Counted from the first letter of the stretch, positions 1 to 9,356 are shown. The stretch is 47,843 nucleotides of DNA from Actinophytocola xanthii (GCF_001921205.1 NZ_MSIE01000073.1:1-47843), one strand, 5' to 3'. The notes: a model not told the origin generated them from the letters alone. Made by a program: numbers and translations.

Positions 1-45
1 CGCACCGCCACCCGCACCGCCACCCGGACCGGAGTCGGCCAGTGA
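1..45 (+). CDS. C-terminal tail of an upstream gene (partial)
   Basis: The frame starting at base 1 stays open and ends at a TGA at 43-45, giving a short Arg-Thr-Ala repetitive tail. The TGA overlaps the GTG start of the next gene as GTGA, the usual coupling in this window. In actinobacteria the gene before a TgpA-type transglutaminase is often a DUF58 protein after a MoxR ATPase. That identity is inferred from gene order only; the 14 visible residues identify nothing. Confidence 0.4.
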   Translation, partial: RTATRTATRTGVGQ

Positions 46-2591
46 CCGCATCGCCCACGGCGCCCCCGCCACCCGCGCCGCCACCGCCCGCGTCGCCGCA
101 CCCGCCGCGTCGGCCCCGCCCGTCCGCTCCCCCGCCGGCCGGGCCCGCCGAGCTGACCTCGGCGCAGTGGTCGATGACCGTGACCCCGGTGGTCGCGGCG
201 GTCACCACGCTCTGCGCCTCGCTCGCGTTGGCCGGGGTCATCGAGGGGCTGCGGTGGTGGGGGTACGGCGGTGTCGCGGTGACCGTGGTGACGGCGGTCG
301 GGCTGGGGTTGCGCGCGGTGCGCACGCCGGTCCTGCTCGTCGGCCTGCTGCAGATGTTCGCGCTGCTGTGCCTGCTCGTGGTCCTGTTCACCGACAGCGG
401 CGTGCTCGGCATCTTCCCCGGGCCCGAGGCGTTGGCCGACCTGGGCGAGGTGCTGCGGAACTCGGTGGAGGTCGTCCGTACAGGCGTACCCCCGGTCAGC
501 GCCACCACAGCCGTCCTGTGCCTGGTGGTCATCGCGATCGGCATGGTCGCCGTGCTCGTGGACACGCTCGCGGTGTCGGCCGGGACACCGGCCGCCTGCG
601 GACTGGTGCTGCTCTGCGTCTACGCGGTCCCCGCCTCGCTCGCCGACGAGATGCTGCCCTGGTGGGCGTTCGTGCTGGGAGCGGTCTCCTTCGCCGCGCT
701 GCTCGCCGTCGACGGCGCCCACCGCCACCAGCAGTGGCGCAACCGGCCGACGGTCCAGGGCACCGGCGGCGGCTTCGGCTCGCCCGCCGCGCTGGTGTCC
801 GCGGCGGTTGTCGTCGCGCTGTTCGCCGGGGCGACCGTGACCGGGATCGGCACGGTCGGCCAGCTCCCCGGGGGCTCGGGCGGCAGCGGCTCCGGCGGTC
901 TGGGCCTCAACCCGTTCACCTCGCTGCGCGGCATGCTCAACCGGGACGGCAACGCGGAGCTGTTCCGCATCCGCGGCCTCGAGGACCCGCGGTACCTGCG
1001 CGCCCTGACCCTCGCCGAGTACGACGCCAACGGCGGCTGGCGCGGGCGTGAGCAGATGCCGCGCGGGGTGCCGGCCGAGGCCCGCGAGCTGCCGGCCCCG
1101 CCCGGCTCACCGGGCTTCGCGCCGGGCGAACCGGTCGAGGTGCAGATCGAGCCGATCAACTCCAAGGACCACTGGGCACCGGTCGTCGGCACGCCCCGCC
1201 GCCTGCACAACCTCCCGGAGGGCATGCGCTACGACCCGGCGAGCGGCACGGTCTACAGCCAGAACGAGCAGCGGCTGCCCACCTACGTCGAGGAGGCGGA
1301 CCTCACCCTGCCCTCCGCCGAGACGCTGCGCGCCGCGCCGCCGGTCGCCGCAGGTGAGATCGACGAGGTCTACACGCGCAACGAGGGGATCGACGAGCGG
1401 GTCGTGGACCTGGCCAGGCGGCTGACCTCGGGCCCCGGCACCACGTTCGACCATGTGCAGTCGATCAAGTCGTACTTCGACGTGGAGAACGGGTTCACCT
1501 ACGAGACCGAGACCGAGAGCGTGACCGACGAGGACGCGCTGGTCGACTTCCTGTTCGACAGCAAGGCCGGGTTCTGCGAGCAGTACGCCTCGGCGATGGC
1601 GATCCTGCTGCGCGCGGCGAACATCCCCTCGCGGGTGGCGATGGGCTACACCGCGGGCTTCGTCTCCGGCGACTACCGGACGATCACCACGCAGAACGCG
1701 CATGCCTGGGTCGAGGTGTACTTCCCGGGCTCGGGCTGGGTGCAGTTCGACCCGACGCCGCTGGCCGACGGCACGACCTACGACCCGCCCTACGCGACCG
1801 AGAGCGGGGCGCCGACGCCGGAGGACGACCCCACCAACTCGGCGGAGACGTCGGCGCCGCCGACCGCGCCGAGCGGTCCCGCCACCAACCAGGCGGAGCA
1901 GCTCGAGGACGAGGGCGGCGCCGCCGGTGGCGACGCCGACCAGACCAGCTCACCTGGCTGGATGTGGTGGACGATCGGCGCGCTGGTCGCGCTGTCGTTG
2001 CTGGCGAGCGCGGCGGCCATGGCCGCCCGGCGGCGGGCGGGCGACGCCCAGCCCGCGGTCGGCGCGGAGGCCGCACCCCCGCCGTCGCGGCGGCGCGCCG
2101 AGGTGCTGGTCGCGCTGGCCGCGGTGGGCTGGGTGCTCAGCGCGGTGTTCGCGGCCGGGTTCGTGTCCTGGTGGTTGGCGGCGCTCGTGGTGGTCCTGCT
2201 GCTCGCGGCAGCACCCGGGGTCGTGCGGGAGCGCGTCCGGCTGCGTCGGCGCCACGAGGCCCACACCAGCGGTCCGACCGCGGCCTCCTCGGCGTGGGCG
2301 GAGCTGCTGGCGGAGTCGACCGACCGCGGCATCGAGGTCGCGGAGACCGAGACGGTGCGGACCGCCGCCCGCCGCCTGGCCACCCAGCACGAGCTCGACC
2401 AGGACGGACGTCGGGCGCTGCGGACCGTGGTCACCGAGGTCGAGCGGTCCTGGTACGGCGGCCAGACCGCGCCGGATCCCGCGCTCGGGGCGGCGTTCGA
2501 CCAGGTGATCGCCGGGCTGCGGCGCTCCAACCCGATCGGCTGGCGAGCCCGGCTGCTCCCCCGTTCGATCTGGCGGCGCCGGGTCAGGTGA
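42..2591 (+). CDS. TgpA-type transglutaminase-like membrane protein (DUF3488/DUF4129)
   Basis: Large membrane protein of 849 residues. A Pro/Ala-rich cytoplasmic N-terminus is followed by a cluster of hydrophobic segments (about 43-270), then an extracytoplasmic transglutaminase core. The core carries Cys512 in GFCEQYASAM, His554 in NAHAWVEV and Asp570 in QFDPTP, the expected Cys-His-Asp triad. After a Thr/Pro/Glu-rich linker come further membrane segments (about 640-730) and a DUF4129-like C-terminus. Members such as Pseudomonas TgpA are envelope proteins whose substrate is poorly known. The GTG start overlaps the upstream stop, so it is probably cotranscribed with the preceding gene. Its stop overlaps the convergent oxidoreductase stop by 8 bp. 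Confidence 0.9.
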   Translation: MTASPTAPPPPAPPPPASPHPPRRPRPSAPPPAGPAELTSAQWSMTVTPVVAAVTTLCASLALAGVIEGLRWWGYGGVAVTVVTAVGLGLRAVRTPVLLVGLLQMFALLCLLVVLFTDSGVLGIFPGPEALADLGEVLRNSVEVVRTGVPPVSATTAVLCLVVIAIGMVAVLVDTLAVSAGTPAACGLVLLCVYAVPASLADEMLPWWAFVLGAVSFAALLAVDGAHRHQQWRNRPTVQGTGGGFGSPAALVSAAVVVALFAGATVTGIGTVGQLPGGSGGSGSGGLGLNPFTSLRGMLNRDGNAELFRIRGLEDPRYLRALTLAEYDANGGWRGREQMPRGVPAEARELPAPPGSPGFAPGEPVEVQIEPINSKDHWAPVVGTPRRLHNLPEGMRYDPASGTVYSQNEQRLPTYVEEADLTLPSAETLRAAPPVAAGEIDEVYTRNEGIDERVVDLARRLTSGPGTTFDHVQSIKSYFDVENGFTYETETESVTDEDALVDFLFDSKAGFCEQYASAMAILLRAANIPSRVAMGYTAGFVSGDYRTITTQNAHAWVEVYFPGSGWVQFDPTPLADGTTYDPPYATESGAPTPEDDPTNSAETSAPPTAPSGPATNQAEQLEDEGGAAGGDADQTSSPGWMWWTIGALVALSLLASAAAMAARRRAGDAQPAVGAEAAPPPSRRRAEVLVALAAVGWVLSAVFAAGFVSWWLAALVVVLLLAAAPGVVRERVRLRRRHEAHTSGPTAASSAWAELLAESTDRGIEVAETETVRTAARRLATQHELDQDGRRALRTVVTEVERSWYGGQTAPDPALGAAFDQVIAGLRRSNPIGWRARLLPRSIWRRRVR

Positions 2592-5109
2592 GGGTCAGGT
2601 CGCGGAAGCGGGCGCGGCCGGGAGTGGTGCTGTGCGCGCAGCAGAGCACGCCGACGTCCTGGGTGGGCGCCGCCGAGCCGAGGGTGGCGGTGCCGACCTG
2701 GCGCCAGGTGCCGTCGAGGAGCACCGAGCCGGTGAAGCGGGTGCCGGAGCGTGCCAGGCGCAACCGGGTGGGGAACGGGGTCGGCGTGAGCTCCAGCCGG
2801 GACACCGAGTCGAGCGTGCCGTCCCCGTCGGCGTCCCAGAGCAGCAGGAACCCGTTGGCGGGCTTGGCGACGAGCGCGACGTAGCCGGCCGACCGGCCGG
2901 GGGCGCGCAGGTCGTCCCGCATCACCAGGCCGGCGCGGGCGTTCGGGTCGGTCGCGTCCTGGGACAGCAGCGTCACCTCGGCGACGGTCGCCGTGCCGGC
3001 CGCGTCGGGACGCAGGATCGCGCCGTACTCGTCGACGCCGGTCCAGAGGTCGCGTCCGGTGGCCCGGACGGCGAGCTCGGTCCCCCGCTGGCCGAACACG
3101 GCGGTGGTCGAGGACGCGGTCACCAGCGGCGCGGCGACCGGCTCGGCGACGGTCACCGTGGTGGAGGCGTCGACGGACACCGGCCCGCCCGCCGAGTACG
3201 CGGCCCTGGCCGACAGGGTCGCGGGGTCGAGCAGCACCGGCGGGGCGGCGGCGGTGACCGTCCAGGTCGCGGTGAACGACTCCCCCGCGGCCAGCGCGGG
3301 CCGGGTCTGCGGCCCGGCCGGCGTGAGGCTCCAGCCGCTCGGCGCGGACAGCGCCACGGACACGCCGGTGACCTGGACGCCCTCCTCGTTGCGCAGCGTC
3401 GCCGACACCGGTGAGGGCTGCCCGGCGGGGAGCGTGGAGGCGCCCTCGAGTGCGAGCGGGCCGCGGCCGGGTGGCCAGGTGAGCACCATCCCGTCGGCGA
3501 GCAGCCCGCGCCGCAGCGTGGCGTAGTCGACGTCCTGCACGGCGGCGTCGTGCTCGACGGCGAGGCAGGCCGCCGCCGCGGCGGCGTGCCCGAGGAGCAT
3601 GAACACCGGCTCCATCCGGGCCGAGCCGAACGCGATGTGCGAGGCGGACAGCGCCACCGGGACGAGCAGGTTGGCGCACTCGCCGCGGCGGGGGACGATC
3701 GCGCGGTAGGAGATCCCGTACGGTCCGGCGGGGGCGACCTGCACGTCACCCTCGTTGCGCGCCGCACCGCCGACCACGACGCGGGTGCAGTTGTGCGAGT
3801 CCATGGTGTAGGAGGCCAGGCCGACCGGATCCGGGGCGACCCTGGCCCACCGGCAGTCGTGCTCGGTGATCACGTAGTCGGACACCATCCGGCGGGCCTC
3901 GCGCACGTACAGCTCGTGCGGCCAGCCGCCGGTCTCCGGGAACTCGTCCGCCGGCAGGCCCCAGGTGTTGACCTCGGCGCGGACCGCGGCCGGCACCCCC
4001 GGGTCGTTGGCGAGGTAGTGGAGCAGGCCCTGCTGGTAGCGCACGTGGTCCTGGAAGATGGCCTCGCGGGTGGCGTAGTCGCCGGCTGGCCAGCCGTAGT
4101 TGCGCCCGATGTTGTCGGTGCTGACCGCGCCGTTGTTGTTCATGTCGGTCTTGCCGTTCGGCATCGGCGTGTTGAGCCGCATCGCGTCCCAGACGCCGGC
4201 CGCGAGGTAGCGGCGCAGCAGCTCGTAGCGCGCCGGGTCGTAGCCGGCGGGGCGCGGGAACGGCAGCCGGTCGGCCGCCCTGGTCAGGCAGAGCCGGAAG
4301 TTGAACGCCTGGATCCGGTGGTCGCCCGAGCCGGTGGGGCCGGGCACGTCGGGCTGCACGCCGGGGAGCAGCCCGCTGACCGGGTCGCCCGGCACGACGT
4401 ACGGGTCGACCGTGCCCTGGAACTGGTGGCCGGAGCGGAACTGCACGCCGTTGAGCGTCTCCCCGTAGGTCGCGTTGGACTCCCGGCCCACGGTATGCGT
4501 GACGCCGGCGGCGGCCATGAGATCGCCCTCGTAGGAGGCGTCGACGAAGACGCGGGCGCGGAACACCTTCCCGTTCTCGGTGCGCAGCGCGGTGATCCGG
4601 CCGGCCGCGGTGTCCACCCCGGCCAGCCGGTGCTCCCGGTACACGGGCACGCCGGCCTCGGCGACCCACTCGTCGAACACCCGCTCGGCGACGTGCGGCT
4701 CGAACGCGAACGACTCGGGCCGGCCGTAGTGCGCACCGACCCGCCGGTAGAACTCCCGGGAGAGCCCGCCGATGGCCTCGATCCGCCCGGAGTCGGTGGC
4801 CCCGAGCCCGGAGGAGGCCAACCCGCCCAGGTGCCGCCCGAACACGACGAGCACCACCGACCGCCCCGCCCGCGCGACCCGCACCGCGGCGGCGACGCCG
4901 GCAGAGGTCCCGCCGTAGACGCACACGTCGGCGGTGACCTGCCCGGGCGCGGCCGGAACGGGATACCAGTAGTGCAGCCCGGGCGCGGCCGCCGCGCTCC
5001 CGCTGGCACCGGCCACGCGGGACCCGCCCACGGCGAGCCAGGCCGCCGCGGCGCCGGCACCGCCGAGCACCGCCCGCCGGGGGAGATGTTGCCCGTGCTC
5101 GCTCGCCAT
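2584..5109 (-). CDS. Exported FAD-dependent oxidoreductase with C-terminal beta domains
   Basis: 841 residues from ATG at 5109, preceded by GAGG about 10 nt upstream; an in-frame GTG at 5115 is the alternative but has poor spacing. The N-terminus has a Tat-like signal (RRAVLGGAGAAAAWLAVGG). A dinucleotide-binding motif GGTSAGVAAA (66-75) and the following HLGGLASSGLG match the FAD_oxidored family, found in oxidoreductases often linked to carbohydrate breakdown. After about residue 560 there is an NEW3-like beta domain (PAGQPSPVSATLRNEEG) and then a lectin/glucanase-like domain ending in TPGRARFRDLTLT. It is probably a secreted, surface-associated enzyme; the substrate cannot be read from sequence. 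A long inverted repeat upstream suggests control by a local repressor not encoded here. Confidence 0.82.
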   Translation of the reverse strand: MASEHGQHLPRRAVLGGAGAAAAWLAVGGSRVAGASGSAAAAPGLHYWYPVPAAPGQVTADVCVYGGTSAGVAAAVRVARAGRSVVLVVFGRHLGGLASSGLGATDSGRIEAIGGLSREFYRRVGAHYGRPESFAFEPHVAERVFDEWVAEAGVPVYREHRLAGVDTAAGRITALRTENGKVFRARVFVDASYEGDLMAAAGVTHTVGRESNATYGETLNGVQFRSGHQFQGTVDPYVVPGDPVSGLLPGVQPDVPGPTGSGDHRIQAFNFRLCLTRAADRLPFPRPAGYDPARYELLRRYLAAGVWDAMRLNTPMPNGKTDMNNNGAVSTDNIGRNYGWPAGDYATREAIFQDHVRYQQGLLHYLANDPGVPAAVRAEVNTWGLPADEFPETGGWPHELYVREARRMVSDYVITEHDCRWARVAPDPVGLASYTMDSHNCTRVVVGGAARNEGDVQVAPAGPYGISYRAIVPRRGECANLLVPVALSASHIAFGSARMEPVFMLLGHAAAAAACLAVEHDAAVQDVDYATLRRGLLADGMVLTWPPGRGPLALEGASTLPAGQPSPVSATLRNEEGVQVTGVSVALSAPSGWSLTPAGPQTRPALAAGESFTATWTVTAAAPPVLLDPATLSARAAYSAGGPVSVDASTTVTVAEPVAAPLVTASSTTAVFGQRGTELAVRATGRDLWTGVDEYGAILRPDAAGTATVAEVTLLSQDATDPNARAGLVMRDDLRAPGRSAGYVALVAKPANGFLLLWDADGDGTLDSVSRLELTPTPFPTRLRLARSGTRFTGSVLLDGTWRQVGTATLGSAAPTQDVGVLCCAHSTTPGRARFRDLTLT

Positions 5110-5137
5110 GTGCACCCGCCCTCGGCTCGACCCACCG

Positions 5138-5162
5138 ACTTTCGCAACGTAGCAACGAAAGT
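5138..5162 (-). promoter_or_regulatory. Candidate operator upstream of the FAD oxidoreductase
   Basis: Perfect 7-bp inverted repeat ACTTTCG (5138-5144) / CGAAAGT (5156-5162) with an 11-nt spacer, 29 bp upstream of the oxidoreductase ATG. The motif resembles LacI/ROK-type operators of actinobacterial sugar genes, for example CGAAACTTTCG elements. The regulator is unknown. Confidence 0.45.
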
Positions 5163-5174
5163 GAGGTCAAGACA

Positions 5175-5219
5175 GGCAAAAGCCACGGCCTCGGGCACTT
5201 AGCGCAGCGCCCGAGGCCG
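5175..5219 (-). terminator. Intrinsic terminator of the aldehyde dehydrogenase gene
   Basis: Perfect 11-bp stem (CGGCCTCGGGC at 5186-5196 with its complement at 5209-5219) and a 12-nt loop, about 70 nt past the stop at 5287. Read on the minus strand, the stem is followed by TGGCTTTTGCC, which contains a run of four T. Confidence 0.6.
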
Positions 5220-5286
5220 AATGCCAGAAACTACGCCCCCGGGTAGCGGTCACCAGGGACCACGCCCCCAGGAGCGGGAGCGACCA

Positions 5287-6852
5287 TCAGACCGGGTAGC
5301 GGTTGTAGTCGGGGAAGTTGCCGTACAGAAGCTCGTCGGCGGGCCCCTGCGTGACCGCGTGCACCAGGTGTACGCCGCCGACGAAGGCGCCCTTCCACGA
5401 GCCGCCGCGACCGCCGAAGGGCTCCTCGCGGTCGCCACGGGAGCGTGGCTTGTTCACGCCCACCTTGAACGCCTGCACGTGCTCGGCGAGCTCGGTTGCC
5501 AGCTCCTCGTCGTCGCAGGCGATGCTGGCGACCAGGGCACCGTTGGACGCGTTCATCTGGGCGAGCAGCTCGGCCTTGGTGTCGACGACGACGATCGTGT
5601 CGACCGGGCCGAACGGCTCCTCGTGCATGAGCCGCGACGCCCCGGGCGGGGCGAGCAGGGTGGTCGGCGCGACGTAGGCCGAGGTGTCCTGGCCGGGCAG
5701 GAACCGGCCCTCGTCCAGCGATCCCCGGTAGAGCGGAACAGCGCCGTGGTGCAGCGCCTCGTCCACCCGCCTGCGCAGGTCGGCGGCCTTGGCCGCGGAG
5801 ATCATCGGGCCGAAGTCGAGCTGCGGCAGCTCGGCGCCGGCCGCGTCGTCGACCGCGAGCGGGTGGCCGAACCGGACGGAGGAGACCACCGGCAGGTAGG
5901 TCGCCAGGAACGCGTCGACGAGGTCGCGCTGGACGACGAACCTGGGGTAGGCGGTGCAGCGCTGCTTGGCGTACTCGAACCCCTTGCGCAGGTGGGCACC
6001 CAGGCTCGTCCAGTCGGAGAACTCCCAGATGCCCCAGCAGTTGAGGCCTTCCTGCTCGAGCATGTGCCGCTTGCCGGTGTCGACGAGCTGGGTGGCGACC
6101 TTGCCCCCGTTGTCCCGCCCGCCGACGAACGCCAGCGCGCCGATCTCCATCGAGCGGACGAGCGCGCCGGAGAGCTTCGAGCCGTCCCCGGAGAGCAGCG
6201 TGACCGGCAGGCCGGCGTCGTTCATCAGCGCGTGCGCGACCGTCAGGCACACCGCGCCGCCCTGGGTGGGGGTCTTGGCGACGACCGCGTTGCCGGCCAG
6301 CAGCTGGACCAGCTCGGCGTGCACGAGCACCGACATCGGGTAGTTCCAGCTGGCGATGTTGCTCACCGGGCCCGGTAGCGGGGTGCGGTCGAACGGGCGG
6401 CCGTGGGCGTCGGTGGCGAGCATCTCGTCGATGTTGTCGAGGTACCAGCGGACGCCGTCCAGGGCGCGGTCGACGTCGGCGCAGGCGAGCTTCCAGGGCT
6501 TGCCGATCTCCCAGGCCAGGAGCAGGGCCAGGTCGTCGCGGACGTCGCTCATGGCGTCGACGGCGGCGTGGACCCGCGCCTTGCGGTCGGCGAGCGGGAC
6601 GTCGGCCCACTCCCGGTGCTGCTGGTGGGCGGCCGACACCGCCTTGAGCGCGGTCGGCTCATCCACCTTGGAGAGCTGACCGATCGTCGTCTGGTCCACC
6701 GGCGAGACCATGGCGGAGCGCTCCCCGCCGTCCTGCCAGCGCCCCTCGTACAGGTTGCGCAGCCGGTCGCCGGCGAACCCCGACGGGGCTACCCCCGCAA
6801 CTCGCTCGGCCAGTCGTGTCCACTGTGCGTTCTCCGGAATCCGCAGGCCCAC
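5287..6852 (-). CDS. Aldehyde dehydrogenase family protein
   Basis: 521 residues, near the usual length for the NAD(P)-dependent aldehyde dehydrogenase superfamily. Visible landmarks are SNIASWNYPMS (cofactor-domain entry), the glutamate region LEQEGLN in place of the usual LELGGK, the catalytic cysteine in KQRCTAYPR, and HEEPFGPV near the C-terminus. The GTG start has GGAGG about 6 nt upstream. It forms a single-gene unit with its own terminator. The glutamate region and the C-terminus (YGNFPDYNRYPV) are atypical for betaine- or succinate-semialdehyde-type enzymes, so I leave the substrate open. A PaaN-like role was considered but not supported. Confidence 0.85.
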   Translation of the reverse strand: MGLRIPENAQWTRLAERVAGVAPSGFAGDRLRNLYEGRWQDGGERSAMVSPVDQTTIGQLSKVDEPTALKAVSAAHQQHREWADVPLADRKARVHAAVDAMSDVRDDLALLLAWEIGKPWKLACADVDRALDGVRWYLDNIDEMLATDAHGRPFDRTPLPGPVSNIASWNYPMSVLVHAELVQLLAGNAVVAKTPTQGGAVCLTVAHALMNDAGLPVTLLSGDGSKLSGALVRSMEIGALAFVGGRDNGGKVATQLVDTGKRHMLEQEGLNCWGIWEFSDWTSLGAHLRKGFEYAKQRCTAYPRFVVQRDLVDAFLATYLPVVSSVRFGHPLAVDDAAGAELPQLDFGPMISAAKAADLRRRVDEALHHGAVPLYRGSLDEGRFLPGQDTSAYVAPTTLLAPPGASRLMHEEPFGPVDTIVVVDTKAELLAQMNASNGALVASIACDDEELATELAEHVQAFKVGVNKPRSRGDREEPFGGRGGSWKGAFVGGVHLVHAVTQGPADELLYGNFPDYNRYPV

Positions 6853-6998
6853 GGCAAACCTCCATCGTGGCGGACGGGTGCCAGGTCAATGCTGCCGGAT
6901 GACCGCTGACATTCCCCTCGTCATGCGGTCGACCTCACGCACGAAGAATCGCCGGGTGCCGACGTGCGGCGCCCGGCGATCCAGACGAACGAGACTCT

Positions 6999-7406
6999 CT
7001 ACGGCTCCTCGTCGAACCGCTTGCGGAAGCGGTCCTCCATTCGCTGAGAGAACGAGCTGCGGCGCGCCTTCTGCGCTCCTCCGCCGCTCGCGGGTGCCTC
7101 GGCACTTTCCTCACCCTCGCCGCCGCCGTGGCGGATGGCGGAGAGCGTGAGCAACGCACCGAAGAACATCACCAGGAACCCGAGCAAGCTGACTACTGGG
7201 ACACCGCCTGGCTTCAGCGGCAGGATCACACCCAGCACCAGAAGCGCGACACCCAGTACGAACAGCGCGATGCCCTGTAGGCGTCGTCGCCGCGACGGGC
7301 GGCGCAGGCGCGCGCCGCGGACCGTGGATGCGAACTTGGGATCCTCGGCGTAAAGCGCACGCTCAATCTGGTCGAGCAGTCGCTGCTCGTGCTCGGAGAG
7401 TGGCAT
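6999..7406 (-). CDS. DUF3040 domain-containing membrane protein
   Basis: 135 residues starting at ATG 7406 with an excellent GGAGGAACGA ribosome-binding site; an open frame runs further upstream but is unsupported. The N-terminus MPLSEHEQRLLDQIERALYA is the hallmark of DUF3040, followed by a short basic stretch (RLRRPSRRRRLQ), two membrane helices and a basic/acidic tail. The family is restricted to actinobacteria and has no established function. It stands alone here. Confidence 0.88.
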   Translation of the reverse strand: MPLSEHEQRLLDQIERALYAEDPKFASTVRGARLRRPSRRRRLQGIALFVLGVALLVLGVILPLKPGGVPVVSLLGFLVMFFGALLTLSAIRHGGGEGEESAEAPASGGGAQKARRSSFSQRMEDRFRKRFDEEP

Positions 7407-7623
7407 TCGTTCCTCCTCCGGCACAGCGGTCGCGAGCGCCGGGCGATCACGGTTCTTGGCCGCCGGACCCGGCGGGCGCCCCACCCCGGGGGCGTCACCC
7501 CCCAGGATACGAGCCCCGAGCCTCCGCGACTACCCGATCCGGAATCATGGTCGTATGCATCAGCAAAACCAGGCGCGTCACGAGCGTGTCGCGATCCGCC
7601 TCGAGCCCCGCTGGACGGGGTAG

Positions 7624-8625
7624 ATGGATCCGTCTCGAGCCCTGCGGCAGATCGCGTTCCTGCTGGAGCGGGCGGGTGAGCCCACCCACAAGGTGCAGGC
7701 GTTCCGCCGGGCCGCGGGCGTCGTGGACGGCCTGGTCGAGGGCGAGTTGGACGCTCGGCTGCGGGCCGGGACGCTGGTCGAGCTGCCGGGTATCGGCCGC
7801 AGCACGGCCGCCGTGATCACCTCGGCAGCCCGCGGCGAGCAGCCGGCCTACCTGGTGAACCTCCTCGAGCGCGGTGTCACCCCCGTCGCCGACGGCGAGG
7901 CGATGCGCACCCAGCTACGTGGCGATTGCCACACTCACTCGGACTGGTCCGACGGCGGCAGCCCGATCCGGGAGATGGCGGAGACCGCCCGGCTGCTCGG
8001 CCACGACTGGGTGGTGCTCACCGACCACTCCCCCCGGCTCACCGTCGCCAACGGGCTGTCCGCGGAGCGGCTGGAGCGCCAGCTGGACGTGGTGGCCGAG
8101 CTCAACCGGGAGCTGGCGCCGTTCCGCGTGCTGACCGGGATCGAGGTCGACATCCTCGACGACGGTTCGCTGGACCAGACACCGGAGCTGCTCGCCCGCC
8201 TGGACGTCGTGGTGGCCAGCGTCCACTCCAAGCTGCGGATGCCGGCCGCCGAGATGACCCGGCGGATGGTGGCGGCGGCCAGCAACCCGAACGTCGACAT
8301 CCTGGGCCACTGCACCGGGCGCCGGGTGCGCGGCCGCCCACGGCCCGAGTCGGAGTTCGACGCGGCCGAGGTGTTCGCCGCCTGCCGGGACAACAACGTG
8401 GCCGTGGAGATCAACTCCCGCCCGGACCGCCTCGACCCGCCCCGCCGGCTGCTCTCGCTCGCCCTGGAGACCGGCTGCGTGTTCGCCATCGACAGCGACG
8501 CCCACGCCCCAGGCCAACTCGACTGGCTCCCCTACGGCTGCGAACGCGCCGAGGAGTGCGAGGTCCCACCCGAGCGAGTGATCAACACAAAGCCCCTGGA
8601 CGACCTGCTGGCCTGGCGCTCGTGA
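7624..8625 (+). CDS. HhH-PHP phosphoesterase (polymerase X-like PHP protein without polymerase core)
   Basis: 333 residues. The N-terminal 100 residues contain a helix-hairpin-helix signature (LVELPGIGRSTAAVI) like the start of family X DNA polymerases. From about residue 100 a complete PHP metal centre follows: GDCHTHSDWSDG, LTDHSPRL, GIEVDILDDG, ASVHSKLRMP, LGHCTGR, VEINSRPDRLDPP and IDSDAHAPGQLDW. The nucleotidyltransferase palm is absent. Related bacterial PolX PHP domains act as 3'-5' exonuclease or 3'-phosphatase, so a DNA end-processing role is an inference. The stop overlaps the sirtuin start as GTGA, so the two are probably translationally coupled. Confidence 0.85.
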   Translation: MDPSRALRQIAFLLERAGEPTHKVQAFRRAAGVVDGLVEGELDARLRAGTLVELPGIGRSTAAVITSAARGEQPAYLVNLLERGVTPVADGEAMRTQLRGDCHTHSDWSDGGSPIREMAETARLLGHDWVVLTDHSPRLTVANGLSAERLERQLDVVAELNRELAPFRVLTGIEVDILDDGSLDQTPELLARLDVVVASVHSKLRMPAAEMTRRMVAAASNPNVDILGHCTGRRVRGRPRPESEFDAAEVFAACRDNNVAVEINSRPDRLDPPRRLLSLALETGCVFAIDSDAHAPGQLDWLPYGCERAEECEVPPERVINTKPLDDLLAWRS

Positions 8626-9353
8626 ACACCACGCTCGCCGCCGCGTCCCGGATCGTCGTGCTGTCCGGAGCGGGGATCTCCACCGAGTCGGGCATTCCGG
8701 ACTTTCGCGGCCCGAACGGCCTGTGGACCCGCGAGCCCGGCAGCCAGCGCCTGTCCTCGCTGCGGGCCTACACCGAGGACCCGGAGGTCCGCCGCCGGTC
8801 CTGGCAGGCCCGTCTGTCCCACCCGGTCTGGTCGGCCGAGCCCAACCCGGCCCACCGCGCGCTGGTCACGCTCGAGCACACCGGCCGCCTTGCGGCGATC
8901 GTGACCCAGAACATCGACCGGCTGCACCAGAAGGCAGGCTCGGACCCGGAGCGCGTGATCGAGCTGCACGGTTCGATCTTCGACACCGTGTGCCTGTCCT
9001 GCGGTGACCGCCGGCCGATGTCCGAGGCGCTGGACCGGGTGCGGGCGGGCGAGCCGGACCCGCCCTGCCTGGTCTGCGGCGGCATCCTCAAGTCGGCGAC
9101 GATCTCGTTCGGTCAGTCGCTGGACCGGGAGGTGCTGCTGCGCGCGAAGGAAGCCGTCCAGACCTGCGACCTGATGCTGGTCACCGGCAGCTCGCTGGCC
9201 GTCCAACCGGCCGCCGGGCTGGTCGGCCTCGCCGCCCGCGCCGGCGCCACGGTGATGATCTGCAACGCCTCCCCCACCCCCTACGACCACCTGGCCGCCG
9301 TCATCCTCCGCGACCCGCTCGCCGAGCTCCTCCCGGCGCTGACCAACCCCTGA
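8622..9353 (+). CDS. NAD-dependent protein deacylase (sirtuin, Sir2 family)
   Basis: 243 residues from GTG 8622. The sirtuin motifs are intact: GAGISTESGIPDFRG and GPNGLW (NAD loop), VTQNIDRLH, the catalytic histidine in IELHGS, a four-cysteine zinc site (CLSC and CLVCGG), TISFGQSL and VTGSSLAV. The acidic and arginine residues typical of desuccinylases are not obvious, so deacetylation is the best guess. GPNGLW places it nearer the SIRT6/7-like bacterial group. The coupling with the PHP gene hints at a shared function in DNA repair or chromatin. Confidence 0.9.
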   Translation: MNTTLAAASRIVVLSGAGISTESGIPDFRGPNGLWTREPGSQRLSSLRAYTEDPEVRRRSWQARLSHPVWSAEPNPAHRALVTLEHTGRLAAIVTQNIDRLHQKAGSDPERVIELHGSIFDTVCLSCGDRRPMSEALDRVRAGEPDPPCLVCGGILKSATISFGQSLDREVLLRAKEAVQTCDLMLVTGSSLAVQPAAGLVGLAARAGATVMICNASPTPYDHLAAVILRDPLAELLPALTNP

Positions 9354-9356
9354 GGT

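Noticed and set aside
5287-6852. Phenylacetate-degradation PaaN
   Set aside because: General aldehyde dehydrogenase motifs are present but no paa gene is nearby and the sequence does not match the PaaN pattern I know.
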